Both the position numbers and the translations under genes were made by a program. From Streptomyces dioscori (GTDB taxonomy: Bacteria; Actinomycetota; Actinomycetes; Streptomycetales; Streptomycetaceae), in the NCBI RefSeq assembly GCF_003024195.1, contig NZ_KZ679046.1, positions 124,001-188,000 on the forward strand: a stretch of DNA of 64,000 nt, in the 5' to 3' direction. The notes beneath the pieces are model-generated. The model ran no database searches. It was not told where the DNA came from and saw only the letters and a program-made list of their open reading frames with translations. Shown here in pieces: positions 41,976 to 49,816 of the stretch; positions within the stretch are counted from its first letter, which is position 1, and every line of letters begins with the position of its first letter.

Positions 41976-42045
41976 CCGGCGTCCACTGACGGCGACCGGC
42001 GACGGCAACCGATGACCGACGTCAGACGGCGACACCCGCGCGTGT

Positions 42046-42076
42046 ACGTCGCGTTCCGACCTCCGGAGCGCGACGT
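42046..42076. terminator. Hairpin between convergent GntR and ROK genes
   Basis: acgtcgcg (42046-42053) pairs with cgcgacgt (42069-42076). Inside, tccg (42055-42058) pairs with cgga (42064-42067), giving a 12-bp stem with one mismatch. It lies in the 131-bp space between the convergent genes and can act on both strands. Confidence 0.6.
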
Positions 42077-42106
42077 TCCGCTGTCCGGCCACCGCGGCCG
42101 CCGCCG

Positions 42107-43264
42107 TCAGCGGCGGGCCGTCACCGTGCTCTCCACCGCGAAGAGCTGCTCCTCCACATGGTCGAGAGCCAGTCGCAGCGCACCCGTCGCCACGGCCGCC
42201 TCGCCCAGGAGCGACAGGGTCACCCGGGGCGGCCGCAGGCAGTAGCGGGCCAGCTCCTCGCGCAGCGGCTCCAGTACGCCGTCTAGACCGGCCGCCCAGC
42301 CGCCGATCACGACCAGCTCGGGGTCGAGGGCCAGGACCAGCGCGGCGACGTCGTGCACCAGCCGCTGTATGAAGCGCTCGACGGCCGCCCGTGCCCGCTC
42401 GTCGCCCGCGCGCGCGTGCCGGAAGACCTCCGCCACCGCCTGCTCGTCGAGCGGATGCAGCGGCTCGTCGGTCGTGGACAGCAGCGTCTCCGGAGTGACC
42501 TCCCGGCCCAGCAGATGGAGCGCCCCGATCTCGCCGGCCGCCCCTCCGAAGCCCCGGTGCAGCCGTCCGCCGATGAGAGAACCGGCGCCGGGGCTCAGCC
42601 CGGCCAGCACGAACACCATGTCGTCGGATTCGGTGGCGGCGCCCTTCCAGTGCTCGGCGACCGCCGCCGCGTTCGCGTCGTTCTCCACGATCACCGGGCA
42701 CTTGAAGGAGCGGCGCAGCCGTTCGCCCAGCGCCAGCCCCGTCCACTCCGGCAGCGCCGTGCACAGGCGTACGGTGCCGTCGGCCTCGACGATGCCGGGT
42801 GAGGTCGCTCCGACGGCCCGCAGGGAGCCGCGTGCGACCCCGGCACGGCGCAGCAGCTCCGCGACGGCCGTCCGCAGCCGTTCGAGCCGTTCGTCCGCCG
42901 ACGCCGTCTCGCAGACGTCCTTGGCGAGCGAACCCAGTATCCGGCCGTCCAGGTCCGACAGGAGCACGGCCACCCGGTGCGGGCCGATCTCCAGGCCCAG
43001 CAGATGGCCCGCCTCCGCCCGGAAGCGGAACCGGCGCGCGGGCCGGCCCTGGCGTCGTGCGGCGCTCTCGTCGGCCGCGGTCTCGACGACGAGCCCGCCG
43101 TCCATGAGCCCTTCGACGACGCCCTCGACGGTGGGCCGGGACAGGCCGGTCACCCGCGTGATCTCGGTGAGTGTCGCGAAGTCCGTGGCCCGCAGCGCGT
43201 GCAGCACCACCGCGGAGTTGATCCTCCGCAGCAGAGAGGGATCCCCGCCGGTCAACTGCCCCAA
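42107..43264 (-). CDS. ROK-family transcriptional regulator
   Basis: A 385-residue ROK repressor (NagC/XylR type). The HTH covers residues about 10-65 ('INSAVVLHALRATDFATLTEITRVTGLSRPTVEG'). The ROK sugar-kinase-like domain follows ('LGLEIGPHRVAVLLSDLDG', 'VENDANAAAVAEHWKG', 'GAGSLIGGRLHRGFGGAAGEIG'). The zinc-binding C-x-C-G-x-x-G-C-x-E motif of sugar kinases is absent, so it is probably a regulator only. The start is a TTG at 43262-43264 with gggagga 7 nt upstream and the usual first residues 'xGQLTGGDPSLLRR'. Its ligand is probably a sugar. Confidence 0.88.
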   Translation of the reverse strand: MGQLTGGDPSLLRRINSAVVLHALRATDFATLTEITRVTGLSRPTVEGVVEGLMDGGLVVETAADESAARRQGRPARRFRFRAEAGHLLGLEIGPHRVAVLLSDLDGRILGSLAKDVCETASADERLERLRTAVAELLRRAGVARGSLRAVGATSPGIVEADGTVRLCTALPEWTGLALGERLRRSFKCPVIVENDANAAAVAEHWKGAATESDDMVFVLAGLSPGAGSLIGGRLHRGFGGAAGEIGALHLLGREVTPETLLSTTDEPLHPLDEQAVAEVFRHARAGDERARAAVERFIQRLVHDVAALVLALDPELVVIGGWAAGLDGVLEPLREELARYCLRPPRVTLSLLGEAAVATGALRLALDHVEEQLFAVESTVTARR

Positions 43265-43371
43265 CGTCCGTCCTCCCAGCTCGTGCGCGTGTTGGTTGGC
43301 CGGATCGTACTCGGCGCGGCGGGTCCCGGCGAGTGCCGGGGATCACCTGCTCGCCCCGGACCCTGCCACGG

Positions 43372-43419
43372 ACCGGAATCAGCCGGGTGCCGCAAACCGG
43401 AATCAGCCGGGTGCCACGA
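43372..43419. repeat. 24-bp duplication over the response-regulator stop codon
   Basis: Units 43372-43395 and 43396-43419 (accggaatcagccgggtgcc plus 4 nt) are near-identical. The second contains the stop codon of the response regulator (43403-43405) and the first carries the same tca, so the 3' end was duplicated. Confidence 0.85.
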
Positions 43420-44065
43420 ACCCGGACTCGTATGCCGCGATCACCGCCTGGGTGCGATCCCGGGCCCCCAGTTTCGCCAGTACGGCGCTGACGTGGGACT
43501 TCACCGTCTCGGTGCCGACAATCAGCCGTGCGGCGATCTCCGCGTTCGACAGGCCCCGTGCCATCAGCCGCAGTACCTCCTCCTCGCGCTCGGTCAGCGC
43601 CGCCCGCTTCAGCGCGGCCCGCGCCGCGGGATTCCCGTCGCTGTCCCCGTACTCGGCGGCCAACTGCCGTACGGAGGCCGGGAACAGCAGCGACTCGCCC
43701 TCGGCGACCAGCCGCACGGCGTGCACGATCTCGGCCGGCCGGGCCCGCTTCAGCAGAAATCCGTCGGCACCCGCGCGCAGCGCCTCGTACACGTACTCGT
43801 CGTTCTCGAACGTCGTGATCACGAGGATCTTCGGCGGCCGGTCGACGGTCCGCAGCACCGCGCGGGTGGCCTCGATGCCGTCCATCAGCGGCATCCGGAC
43901 GTCCATCGCGACGACATCGGGCCGCAGCCGCCGCACCAGCGGAATGACCGCGGCACCGTCCGCCGCCTCCCCGACGACCTCGATGTCGGACTGTGCCTCC
44001 AGAACGGCACGCAGACCGGCTCGTACGAGGGGTTCGTCGTCGACGAGCAGAACGGTGACCGGCAT
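43403..44065 (-). CDS. NarL/LuxR-family response regulator
   Basis: A 220-residue response regulator. The receiver has 'LLVDDEPLVR', the phosphorylated Asp55 in 'VVAMDVRMP', and the conserved Lys in 'FLLKRA'. The LuxR HTH is at the C-terminus ('LTEREEEVLRLMARGLSNAEIAARL', 'GTETVKSHVSAVLAKLGARDR'). It lies 14 bp downstream of the histidine kinase gene and pairs with it. The divergent ABC exporter is the likely target. The ATG at 44063-44065 is used. Confidence 0.93.
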   Translation of the reverse strand: MPVTVLLVDDEPLVRAGLRAVLEAQSDIEVVGEAADGAAVIPLVRRLRPDVVAMDVRMPLMDGIEATRAVLRTVDRPPKILVITTFENDEYVYEALRAGADGFLLKRARPAEIVHAVRLVAEGESLLFPASVRQLAAEYGDSDGNPAARAALKRAALTEREEEVLRLMARGLSNAEIAARLIVGTETVKSHVSAVLAKLGARDRTQAVIAAYESGFVAPG

Positions 44066-44079
44066 CCGGCCAGCGTAGA

Positions 44080-45258
44080 TCAGCGCAGCGGCAGTTCGAC
44101 GTGCACCTGCCAGTCACCGTCGTCCGGGCCGGTTCCCGCCCGGCCGCCGAGCAGCGCGGCCCGCTCCCGGATGCCCCGCAGCCCACTGCCCCGCATACCC
44201 CCGGCCGGTCCTGGCCCCGGTATCTCCGCCGTGAGCGGATTGCGCACCTCCAGGGAGAGCGTCCCTTCCTCGACGGCGACACGGACGCGTACGGGCACGG
44301 AACCCGCGTGCCGCAGCACGTTGGTGAGGCACTCCTGGAGGATGCGGTAGCCCTCGCGGGAGACCGGGCCCGGCACGGTCTCCAGGGGGCCCGTCAGCTC
44401 GGCGTCGATCTTCGCCCCGGAGATGCGGGCCGACTCCAGGAGCCGGTCCGCCTCCACCAGGGTCGGCCGGCCGCTCGCGGGCCTGCGCGACTCGCGCAGC
44501 ACACCGAGCACCCGCTCCAGGTCCTCCAGCGCGGCCCGGCCGGTGTCCTCGATGGCGAGCAGCGCCCGGTCGGTGAACTCCGGGTCTCCCGCGGCCCGCG
44601 CGGCACCCGCCTGCACCACGGCCACCGTCAGCGCGTGACCGATCGAGTCGTGCAGCTCACGGGCGATACGGGTGCGCTCCAGGAGCTGCTCGGTGCGCTC
44701 CTCCAGCGCGGCGACCCGCTCGGCCGCCGACGGCCCCAGGAGACGGCACGCGAGGCCGGTGATCAGCTTCCCGAGGCCGATGAACGCTCCGTAGAAGGCG
44801 ATCAGCGGCAGCGGCGCGAGCAGGGCGTACGCCCAGTGCGCGTGCGGCACCGGCAGGAACGGATTGTCGTCCGGTACGTAACCGGTCGAGATCCGGATCA
44901 GATCCACCGTGATCAGCGGGAGCCAGACGCTGACTCCCGACGCCACCCAGCCGAGCACCATGCGCGCCTGCAGCCACAGCACTGTCCGCAGCCGGTCCCG
45001 CCAAGTGGCGGACGGAGCGACCGAGATGGCCGAGATCGCCGGGCCCCGACCGTCCCGCATCAGCATGAACTGCGCCTGCACACCCTCGCCGCGCCGCACG
45101 GCGGGGATCAGCCCCAGCAGCGGCAGCACCAGCGAGGGCGCCCACGGCGTCTCGGGGTCGATGAGTATCCATACGCTGCTGACCAGCATGGGAACCCACA
45201 GATGGATGAAACGGGTATAGGTCGTCCAACGGGTCAGCGGGCGCAGCAGGCGGGCCAT
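44080..45258 (-). CDS. Sensor histidine kinase (HisKA_3 type)
   Basis: A 392-residue kinase with four or five N-terminal membrane helices (within residues 15-175), a short coiled coil, and the HisKA_3 dimerisation box 'RTRIARELHDSIGHALTVAVVQ' with His203. The HATPase domain shows 'EGYRILQECLTNVLRHAG' (N box) and 'GMRGSGLRGIRERAALLGGRA' (G box). It phosphorylates the response regulator 14 bp downstream. The ATG at 45256-45258 gives a compact start; the open frame upstream is a GC artefact crossing the divergent promoter. Sensing by membrane helices suggests cell-envelope stress. Confidence 0.92.
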   Translation of the reverse strand: MARLLRPLTRWTTYTRFIHLWVPMLVSSVWILIDPETPWAPSLVLPLLGLIPAVRRGEGVQAQFMLMRDGRGPAISAISVAPSATWRDRLRTVLWLQARMVLGWVASGVSVWLPLITVDLIRISTGYVPDDNPFLPVPHAHWAYALLAPLPLIAFYGAFIGLGKLITGLACRLLGPSAAERVAALEERTEQLLERTRIARELHDSIGHALTVAVVQAGAARAAGDPEFTDRALLAIEDTGRAALEDLERVLGVLRESRRPASGRPTLVEADRLLESARISGAKIDAELTGPLETVPGPVSREGYRILQECLTNVLRHAGSVPVRVRVAVEEGTLSLEVRNPLTAEIPGPGPAGGMRGSGLRGIRERAALLGGRAGTGPDDGDWQVHVELPLR

Positions 45259-45292
45259 TGCGTCATCGTGCCAGCAGGCACCGACAACGAGC

Positions 45293-45333
45293 CTCCCCCG
45301 AGCGGGGGAGACGCCCTCCCCGGGCGGGGGAGG
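45293..45333. promoter_or_regulatory. Two adjacent palindromes in the divergent kinase/ABC promoter
   Basis: A perfect 18-bp palindrome ctcccccgagcgggggag (45293-45310) is followed after four bases by cctccccgggcgggggagg (45315-45333). The two centres are about 22 bp apart, close to two helical turns, so dimers could bind side by side on the same face. The space lies between the divergent kinase gene (start 45258) and the ABC ATPase (start 45367). Confidence 0.65.
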
Positions 45334-45366
45334 ACCACGAGCCCTCCCGGCGGCCAGCCTTGGGCC

Positions 45367-46398
45367 ATGACCAGCATCGACGTCCAAGAACTCACCAAGG
45401 AGTACGGCACCACCCGCGCCGTGGACCGGCTGACCTTCCGCGTCGAGCCGGGCCGGGTCACCGGATTCCTCGGCCCCAACGGCGCGGGCAAGTCCACCAC
45501 CATGCGGCTCGTGCTCGGCCTCGACCGGCCCACCTCCGGCACCGCCACCGTCGGCGGGCAGGCGTACGCGACGCTGGAGGAGCCGTTGCGTCACGTAGGC
45601 GCCCTGCTCGAAGCGCAGGCCGCGCACGGTTCGCGGACCGCGCGGGACCATCTGCGGGCGCTCGCGGCGAGCAACCGCCTGCCCGAGACCCGCGTGGACG
45701 AGGTTCTGGCGGAGGCCGGCCTCGCCTCGGTCGCCCGCCGCCGCGTCAAGACGTACTCCCTGGGCATGCGGCAGCGCCTGGGCATCGCCGCGGCCCTCCT
45801 GGGCGACCCGCCGGTGGTCCTGCTCGACGAGCCGTCCAACGGGCTCGATCCCGAAGGCATCATCTGGATCAGGGAGTTGCTGCGCCGGCTCGCCCGCGAG
45901 GGCCGCACCGTGCTCGTCTCCAGCCACCTGATGCACGAGACCGCGTCGTTCGCCGACCACCTCGTCGTGCTGGGCCGCGGCCGGCTGCTCGCCGACATGC
46001 CGATGCGGGAGTTCGTCGAGGCGCGCGTGGACCCCCGGGTACGGGTACGCACCACGGACGGCGCGGCCCTTCGCGATCTGCTCGCACGGCACGGGTACGA
46101 GGCCGCGCGCAACGAAGGAGCAGGCGAAGGCGAAGGAGGGGGACGCGAAGGGGGACGTGGAGGCGAAGGGGGAAGCGCCGGAGGAGGCGGCGGAGGCGGC
46201 GGGGGCGAACGGTGGATCGTGCACCACGCGCGCGTGGACGACATCGGCCGCCTTGTCTCGGGGGCCGGCCTGCCCCTCCTCGAACTGGCGGCGGAGGAAG
46301 GCACGCTGGAACAGGCCTACCTCGATCTGACGGCCACGGAGGCCGAGTTCGCCGCCCTGCCCGCCACCCCGTCCCCGACCCAGCCGCAGGAGGCCTGA
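45367..46398 (+). CDS. ABC-2 exporter ATPase (BcrA/CcmA type)
   Basis: A 343-residue ATPase. Walker A 'GPNGAGKST', Q-loop around 'VGALLEAQAAHGSRTARDHL', signature 'YSLGMRQRLG', Walker B 'VVLLDEPSNGLD', switch His in 'VLVSSHLMHE'. This is the bacitracin/lantibiotic type that works with ABC-2 permeases. After residue 250 a Gly/Glu/Arg-rich insert (about 30 residues, 46120-46209) interrupts the usual C-terminal domain. It is divergent from a two-component system, its likely controller, and followed by its permease after 2 bp. Confidence 0.92.
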   Translation: MTSIDVQELTKEYGTTRAVDRLTFRVEPGRVTGFLGPNGAGKSTTMRLVLGLDRPTSGTATVGGQAYATLEEPLRHVGALLEAQAAHGSRTARDHLRALAASNRLPETRVDEVLAEAGLASVARRRVKTYSLGMRQRLGIAAALLGDPPVVLLDEPSNGLDPEGIIWIRELLRRLAREGRTVLVSSHLMHETASFADHLVVLGRGRLLADMPMREFVEARVDPRVRVRTTDGAALRDLLARHGYEAARNEGAGEGEGGGREGGRGGEGGSAGGGGGGGGGERWIVHHARVDDIGRLVSGAGLPLLELAAEEGTLEQAYLDLTATEAEFAALPATPSPTQPQEA

Positions 46399-46400
46399 CC

Positions 46401-47132
46401 GTGTCGTTCGCACCCGTACTCCACTCGGAGTGGCTCAAGATCCGCACCCTGCGGTCGCTCGTCGTGGGACTGGCCGCCGTCGTCCTCGCCACCGCGGCCT
46501 TCACCGCGCTGGCCGGGGCGGACAGTTCGGGGGACGCGGACGGGGACTTCGACCCGCTGTTCACCGCGTTCTTCGGCGTCAACTTCGGGCAGATCGCGGC
46601 GATCACGTTCGGCGCGCAGGCCATGTCGTCCGAGTTCCAGGGAGGTGCCCTGCGGGTCTCGCTGACCGCCGTGCCCCGCCGCGGACGGTGGTTCGCGGCG
46701 AAGATGACGGCCGTCGGTGTCCCCGCCCTGGCCGTCGGCCTCCTCACCGGATGCGTGGCCCTCGCCGTGGGCAAGGCCCTCCTCGGTGACCGGGCCGACG
46801 GGTTGAGCTGGGGCGAAGGGCTGCGCGCGGTCGTGGGCTGCGGGATCTATCTGGCCCTCATGGCACTGTTCGCGGCCGGCCTGACCGCGTTGCTGCGCAG
46901 CGGCGTCACCACACTCAGCATCCTCATCCCCTTCCTCCTGCTGGTCTCCTTCGTGGTCGGCGACATGTCGGGGAACGCCGCCGACCTCCTGCCCGACCGG
47001 GCGGGGCAGGTGGTCCTGCACGAGACCTGGGACGGCCTGCTCGGGCCGTGGGCGGGGCTCGCGGTGACAGCGGTGTGGACGTCGGCCGCGCTTCTGGCCG
47101 GATGGTGGGGTGTTCGGCGTCGGGACGCGTGA
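46401..47132 (+). CDS. ABC-2 type permease
   Basis: A 243-residue membrane protein with six hydrophobic helices. 'LHSEWLKIRTLRSLVVGLAAVV' at the start, 'GAQAMSSEFQGGALRVSLTAVPRR' in the first loop and 'LAVTAVWTSAALLAGWWGVRRRDA' at the end are typical of actinobacterial ABC-2 permeases for peptides, lantibiotics or drugs. The GTG at 46401 follows the ATPase stop by 2 bp with a caggaggc ribosome site. The stop codon lies in an 18-bp duplication. Confidence 0.88.
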   Translation: MSFAPVLHSEWLKIRTLRSLVVGLAAVVLATAAFTALAGADSSGDADGDFDPLFTAFFGVNFGQIAAITFGAQAMSSEFQGGALRVSLTAVPRRGRWFAAKMTAVGVPALAVGLLTGCVALAVGKALLGDRADGLSWGEGLRAVVGCGIYLALMALFAAGLTALLRSGVTTLSILIPFLLLVSFVVGDMSGNAADLLPDRAGQVVLHETWDGLLGPWAGLAVTAVWTSAALLAGWWGVRRRDA

Positions 47133-47160
47133 GTCCGGACCGTCGCGTGAGTCCGGACCG
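47126..47160 (+). repeat. Direct duplication over the ABC-2 permease stop codon
   Basis: cgcgtgagtccggaccg occurs at 47126-47142 and again at 47144-47160. The first copy contains the TGA stop (47130-47132). Confidence 0.85.
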
Positions 47161-47215
47161 GCGTTGTCACCTGACGAGCCGCCACATGTCAGTGGTGACC
47201 GCTTTACTGGACTTC

Positions 47216-47662
47216 ATGACCACTGAGCGACACCTCGCCACGATCGACGAGCTGTGCGTCCGCGACTTCCCCGCGGCGCACGGCTGGTCGGAGGTCGGCG
47301 CGGGGGGACCCGGCTACCACCTGGTGGTACTGGAGGCGACGCACGGTTTCGGGACGGGTGACCGGGGCGGGCGGGAGGAGATCGCGGACCAGTTCACCGC
47401 CTACAGAGAGGGCGTCTCGCAGCGGTTGGGGGAGCGGTGGGGTTCGGCGGAGCCGCGGAGTCTGGCGGGTGTCTTTCTGCGCTCCGAGGATCCGGAGGAG
47501 CGGATACCCAAGCCGTGGGCCTACCTCAGTGCCTACGTGGGGTGGGTGGACCTGTGGGAGGCCGACGGCACGGGGCGGTGGGTGGCTGTGGGGGTCGCCG
47601 AGCCGGTGGATGGGTCGGAGTTTCAACTCCTGGCCCTGGTGACGGAGTTGCCTCCGCCCTGA
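47216..47662 (+). CDS. Unknown protein, 148 residues
   Basis: I do not recognise this protein. It is soluble, mixed alpha/beta and acidic: 'HLATIDELCVRDFPAAHGW', 'GYHLVVLEATHGFGTGDRGGREEI', 'YLSAYVGWVDLWEADGTGRWVAVGVAEP'. The alternating hydrophobic pattern of the last part suggests a beta-sheet domain. An ATG at 47186 would add 10 residues ('MSVVTALLDF'). The start is framed by an inverted repeat, tcagtggt (47189-47196) and accactga (47219-47226), which could be an operator or fold over the start codon. It follows the ABC exporter by 83 bp and might be part of that unit. Confidence 0.65.
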   Translation: MTTERHLATIDELCVRDFPAAHGWSEVGAGGPGYHLVVLEATHGFGTGDRGGREEIADQFTAYREGVSQRLGERWGSAEPRSLAGVFLRSEDPEERIPKPWAYLSAYVGWVDLWEADGTGRWVAVGVAEPVDGSEFQLLALVTELPPP

Positions 47663-47721
47663 CCGGACTGCTGGCCGCGATGGGAGCGTGATGATTCGTC
47701 TGCGGGCCGGTGGGGGCTGGT

Positions 47722-47741
47722 CGCGCAGTTCCCCGCGCCCC
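47722..47741. repeat. GC-rich intergenic repeat, single copy
   Basis: Perfect copy cgcgcagttccccgcgcccc, preceded by gcgggccggtgggggctggt, so both halves of the bipartite element are present. It lies between the unknown gene and the convergent mug gene. Confidence 0.85.
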
Positions 47742-47764
47742 TGAAGGGCGCCGGCACCGCGCCC

Positions 47765-48262
47765 CTAGCCGGCGCTGGCCTCCCGCAAGCGCCCGTACTC
47801 CTCCGCCATCGTCTTCGCCGTCCAGTGGGCGTTCAGGCCGCTGGGGTTGGGCAGGGCCCATACGCGCGTGGTGCCGAACGTCCGCTCCTGCGGGCCGATC
47901 ATGGCCTTGCGGTCGTCGAAGGCCGCACGGTAGGCGGTCACGCCCACCACCGCGAGCCATCGTGGCCGCAGCCGTTCGACCTTGGCGGCGAGCAGCCGCC
48001 CGCCCTCCCGGTACTCGGCGGCGCTCAGCTCGTCCGCCCGGGCGCTGGCCCGCGCCACCACATTGGTGATGCCGAGCCCGTACGACAGCAACTCGTCCTG
48101 TTCCGAGGGCTTCAGCTGCCGCGGGGTGAAGCCGGACAGGTGCAGGACCGGCCAGAAGCGGTTGCCGGGGCGTGCGAAGTGGTGGCCCGTCGCGGCCGTC
48201 ATCAGCCCGGGGTTGATACCGCAGAACAGCACCTGGAGACCGTCCGCGACGACATCCGGCAC
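47765..48262 (-). CDS. mug: G/U mismatch-specific DNA glycosylase (Mug)
   Basis: A protein of at least 165 residues with the uracil-DNA-glycosylase fold of the Mug/TDG type: 'VLFCGINPGLMTAATGHHFARPGNRFW' holds the active-site GINPG, and 'WALPNPSGLNAHW' is the DNA-intercalating motif. It removes U (or T) from G mismatches. The GTG at 48260-48262 is the first normal start. However, the frame continues upstream for 16 sensible residues ('LTRFTPAELEAARDRL') to a CTG that overlaps the purB stop, and I recall homologues beginning there. So translation may start at this CTG (48308-48310). Confidence 0.85.
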   Translation of the reverse strand: MPDVVADGLQVLFCGINPGLMTAATGHHFARPGNRFWPVLHLSGFTPRQLKPSEQDELLSYGLGITNVVARASARADELSAAEYREGGRLLAAKVERLRPRWLAVVGVTAYRAAFDDRKAMIGPQERTFGTTRVWALPNPSGLNAHWTAKTMAEEYGRLREASAG

Positions 48263-48306
48263 GAGCCGGTCGCGGGCGGCCTCCAGTTCGGCGGGGGTGA
48301 ACCGCG

Positions 48307-49746
48307 TCAGAGGATCGCCCCCGGCGTGTAGCCCGCGGCCTCCGGGTGCTGCTTCAGGATCTCCTCGACGCGGGCGACGACCGCGGCCACCTGGTCGGCG
48401 GCGGCGCCCGTGAAGGACAGCTTGTCGGCCATCAGCGCGTCGAGCTGGGCGCGGTCGAGCGGGATGCGCTCGTCCGCGGCGAGCTTGTCGAGCAGTTCGT
48501 TGCGCTCGGTGCCCTGCTCGCGCATGGCGAGGGCGGAGGCGACGGCGTTCTCCTTGATGGCCTCGTGCGCGACCTCACGGCCGACACCCGCGCGCACGGC
48601 GCCCATCAGGACCTTCGTCGTCGCGAGGAACGGCAGGTAGCGGTCCAGCTCGCGCGCGACCACGGCCGGGAACGCGCCGAACTCGTCGAGGACGGTGAGG
48701 AAGGTCTCCAGCAGGCCGTCAAGGGCGAAGAACGCGTCGGGCAGCGCGACCCGGCGCACCACGGAGCAGGACACGTCGCCCTCGTTCCACTGGTCGCCCG
48801 CCAGCTCGCCCGTCATCGAGGCGTAGCCGCGCAGGATCACCATCAGGCCGTTGACGCGCTCGCAGGAGCGGGTGTTCATCTTGTGCGGCATCGCCGAGGA
48901 GCCGACCTGGCCCGGCTTGAAGCCCTCGGTCACCAGCTCGTGCCCGGCCATCAGCCGGATCGTCTTGGCGGTCGACGAAGGGGCCGCGGCGATCTGCACC
49001 AGCGAGGTCACCACCTCGTAGTCCAGCGAGCGCGGGTAGACCTGGCCCACCGAGGTGAACGCCTGCGAGAAGCCGAGGTGCCCGGCGATCCGCTGCTCCA
49101 GGTCGGCGAGCTTCGCCGCGTCCCCGCCCAGCAGGTCGAGCATGTCCTGCGCCGTGCCCACCGGGCCCTTGATGCCGCGCAGCGGGTAGCGGGCGAGCAG
49201 TTCCTCGACCCGGCCGTGCGCGACGAGCAGTTCGTCGGCGGCGGTCGCGAACCGCTTGCCGAGGGTGGTCGCCTGCGCGGCCACGTTGTGCGAGCGGCCC
49301 GCGATGACCAGCTCCCCGTACTCGCCCGCGAGCCGGCCGAGGCGCGCGAGGACGGCCACCGTGCGGTCACGTACCAGCTCAAGGGAGAGCCGGATCTGCA
49401 GCTGCTCGACGTTCTCGGTGAGGTCGCGGGACGTCATGCCCTTGTGGACGTGCTCGTGCCCGGCGAGGTCGTTGAACTCCTCGATCCGCGCCTTCACGTC
49501 GTGCCGCGTGACCTTCTCGCGCTCGGCGATCGAGGCCAGGTCGACCTGGTCGAGGACCCGCTCGTAGTCGGCGAGCGCGGCGTCGGGCACCTCGATCCCG
49601 AGGTCCTTCTGGGCCCGCAGCACGGCGAGCCACAGCTGACGCTCCAGCTTCACCTTCTGCTCGGGGGACCACAGGGTGGCGAGCTCGGCCGAGGCATAGC
49701 GGCCGGCGAGGACGTTCGGGATACGGGGCTTTGCGGGCGCAGTCAC
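48307..49746 (-). CDS. purB: Adenylosuccinate lyase
   Basis: A 479-residue enzyme of the fumarase/aspartase superfamily. The signature is 'GSSAMPHKMN' (near residue 295); 'HVHKGMTSRDLTENVEQLQI' and 'AQATTLGKRFA' complete the active site. It cleaves SAICAR to AICAR and adenylosuccinate to AMP in purine synthesis. The GTG at 49744-49746 begins 'VTAPAKPRIPNVLAGRYAS', the usual N-terminus. The first residues of the mug gene overlap its stop, so the two are probably co-transcribed. Confidence 0.96.
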   Translation of the reverse strand: MTAPAKPRIPNVLAGRYASAELATLWSPEQKVKLERQLWLAVLRAQKDLGIEVPDAALADYERVLDQVDLASIAEREKVTRHDVKARIEEFNDLAGHEHVHKGMTSRDLTENVEQLQIRLSLELVRDRTVAVLARLGRLAGEYGELVIAGRSHNVAAQATTLGKRFATAADELLVAHGRVEELLARYPLRGIKGPVGTAQDMLDLLGGDAAKLADLEQRIAGHLGFSQAFTSVGQVYPRSLDYEVVTSLVQIAAAPSSTAKTIRLMAGHELVTEGFKPGQVGSSAMPHKMNTRSCERVNGLMVILRGYASMTGELAGDQWNEGDVSCSVVRRVALPDAFFALDGLLETFLTVLDEFGAFPAVVARELDRYLPFLATTKVLMGAVRAGVGREVAHEAIKENAVASALAMREQGTERNELLDKLAADERIPLDRAQLDALMADKLSFTGAAADQVAAVVARVEEILKQHPEAAGYTPGAIL

Positions 49747-49816
49747 GTAAACGGATTCTACTGGCGGTTCCTGCAGGCCAGTGCCACGGGCCGCTTTGTC
49801 GGAACCTACGAAACCC

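Noticed and set aside
44080..46413. 777-codon minus-strand frame running from the kinase through the ABC ATPase gene
   Set aside because: The part above 45258 is antisense to a well-defined ABC ATPase. Open frames opposite real genes are common at this G+C.
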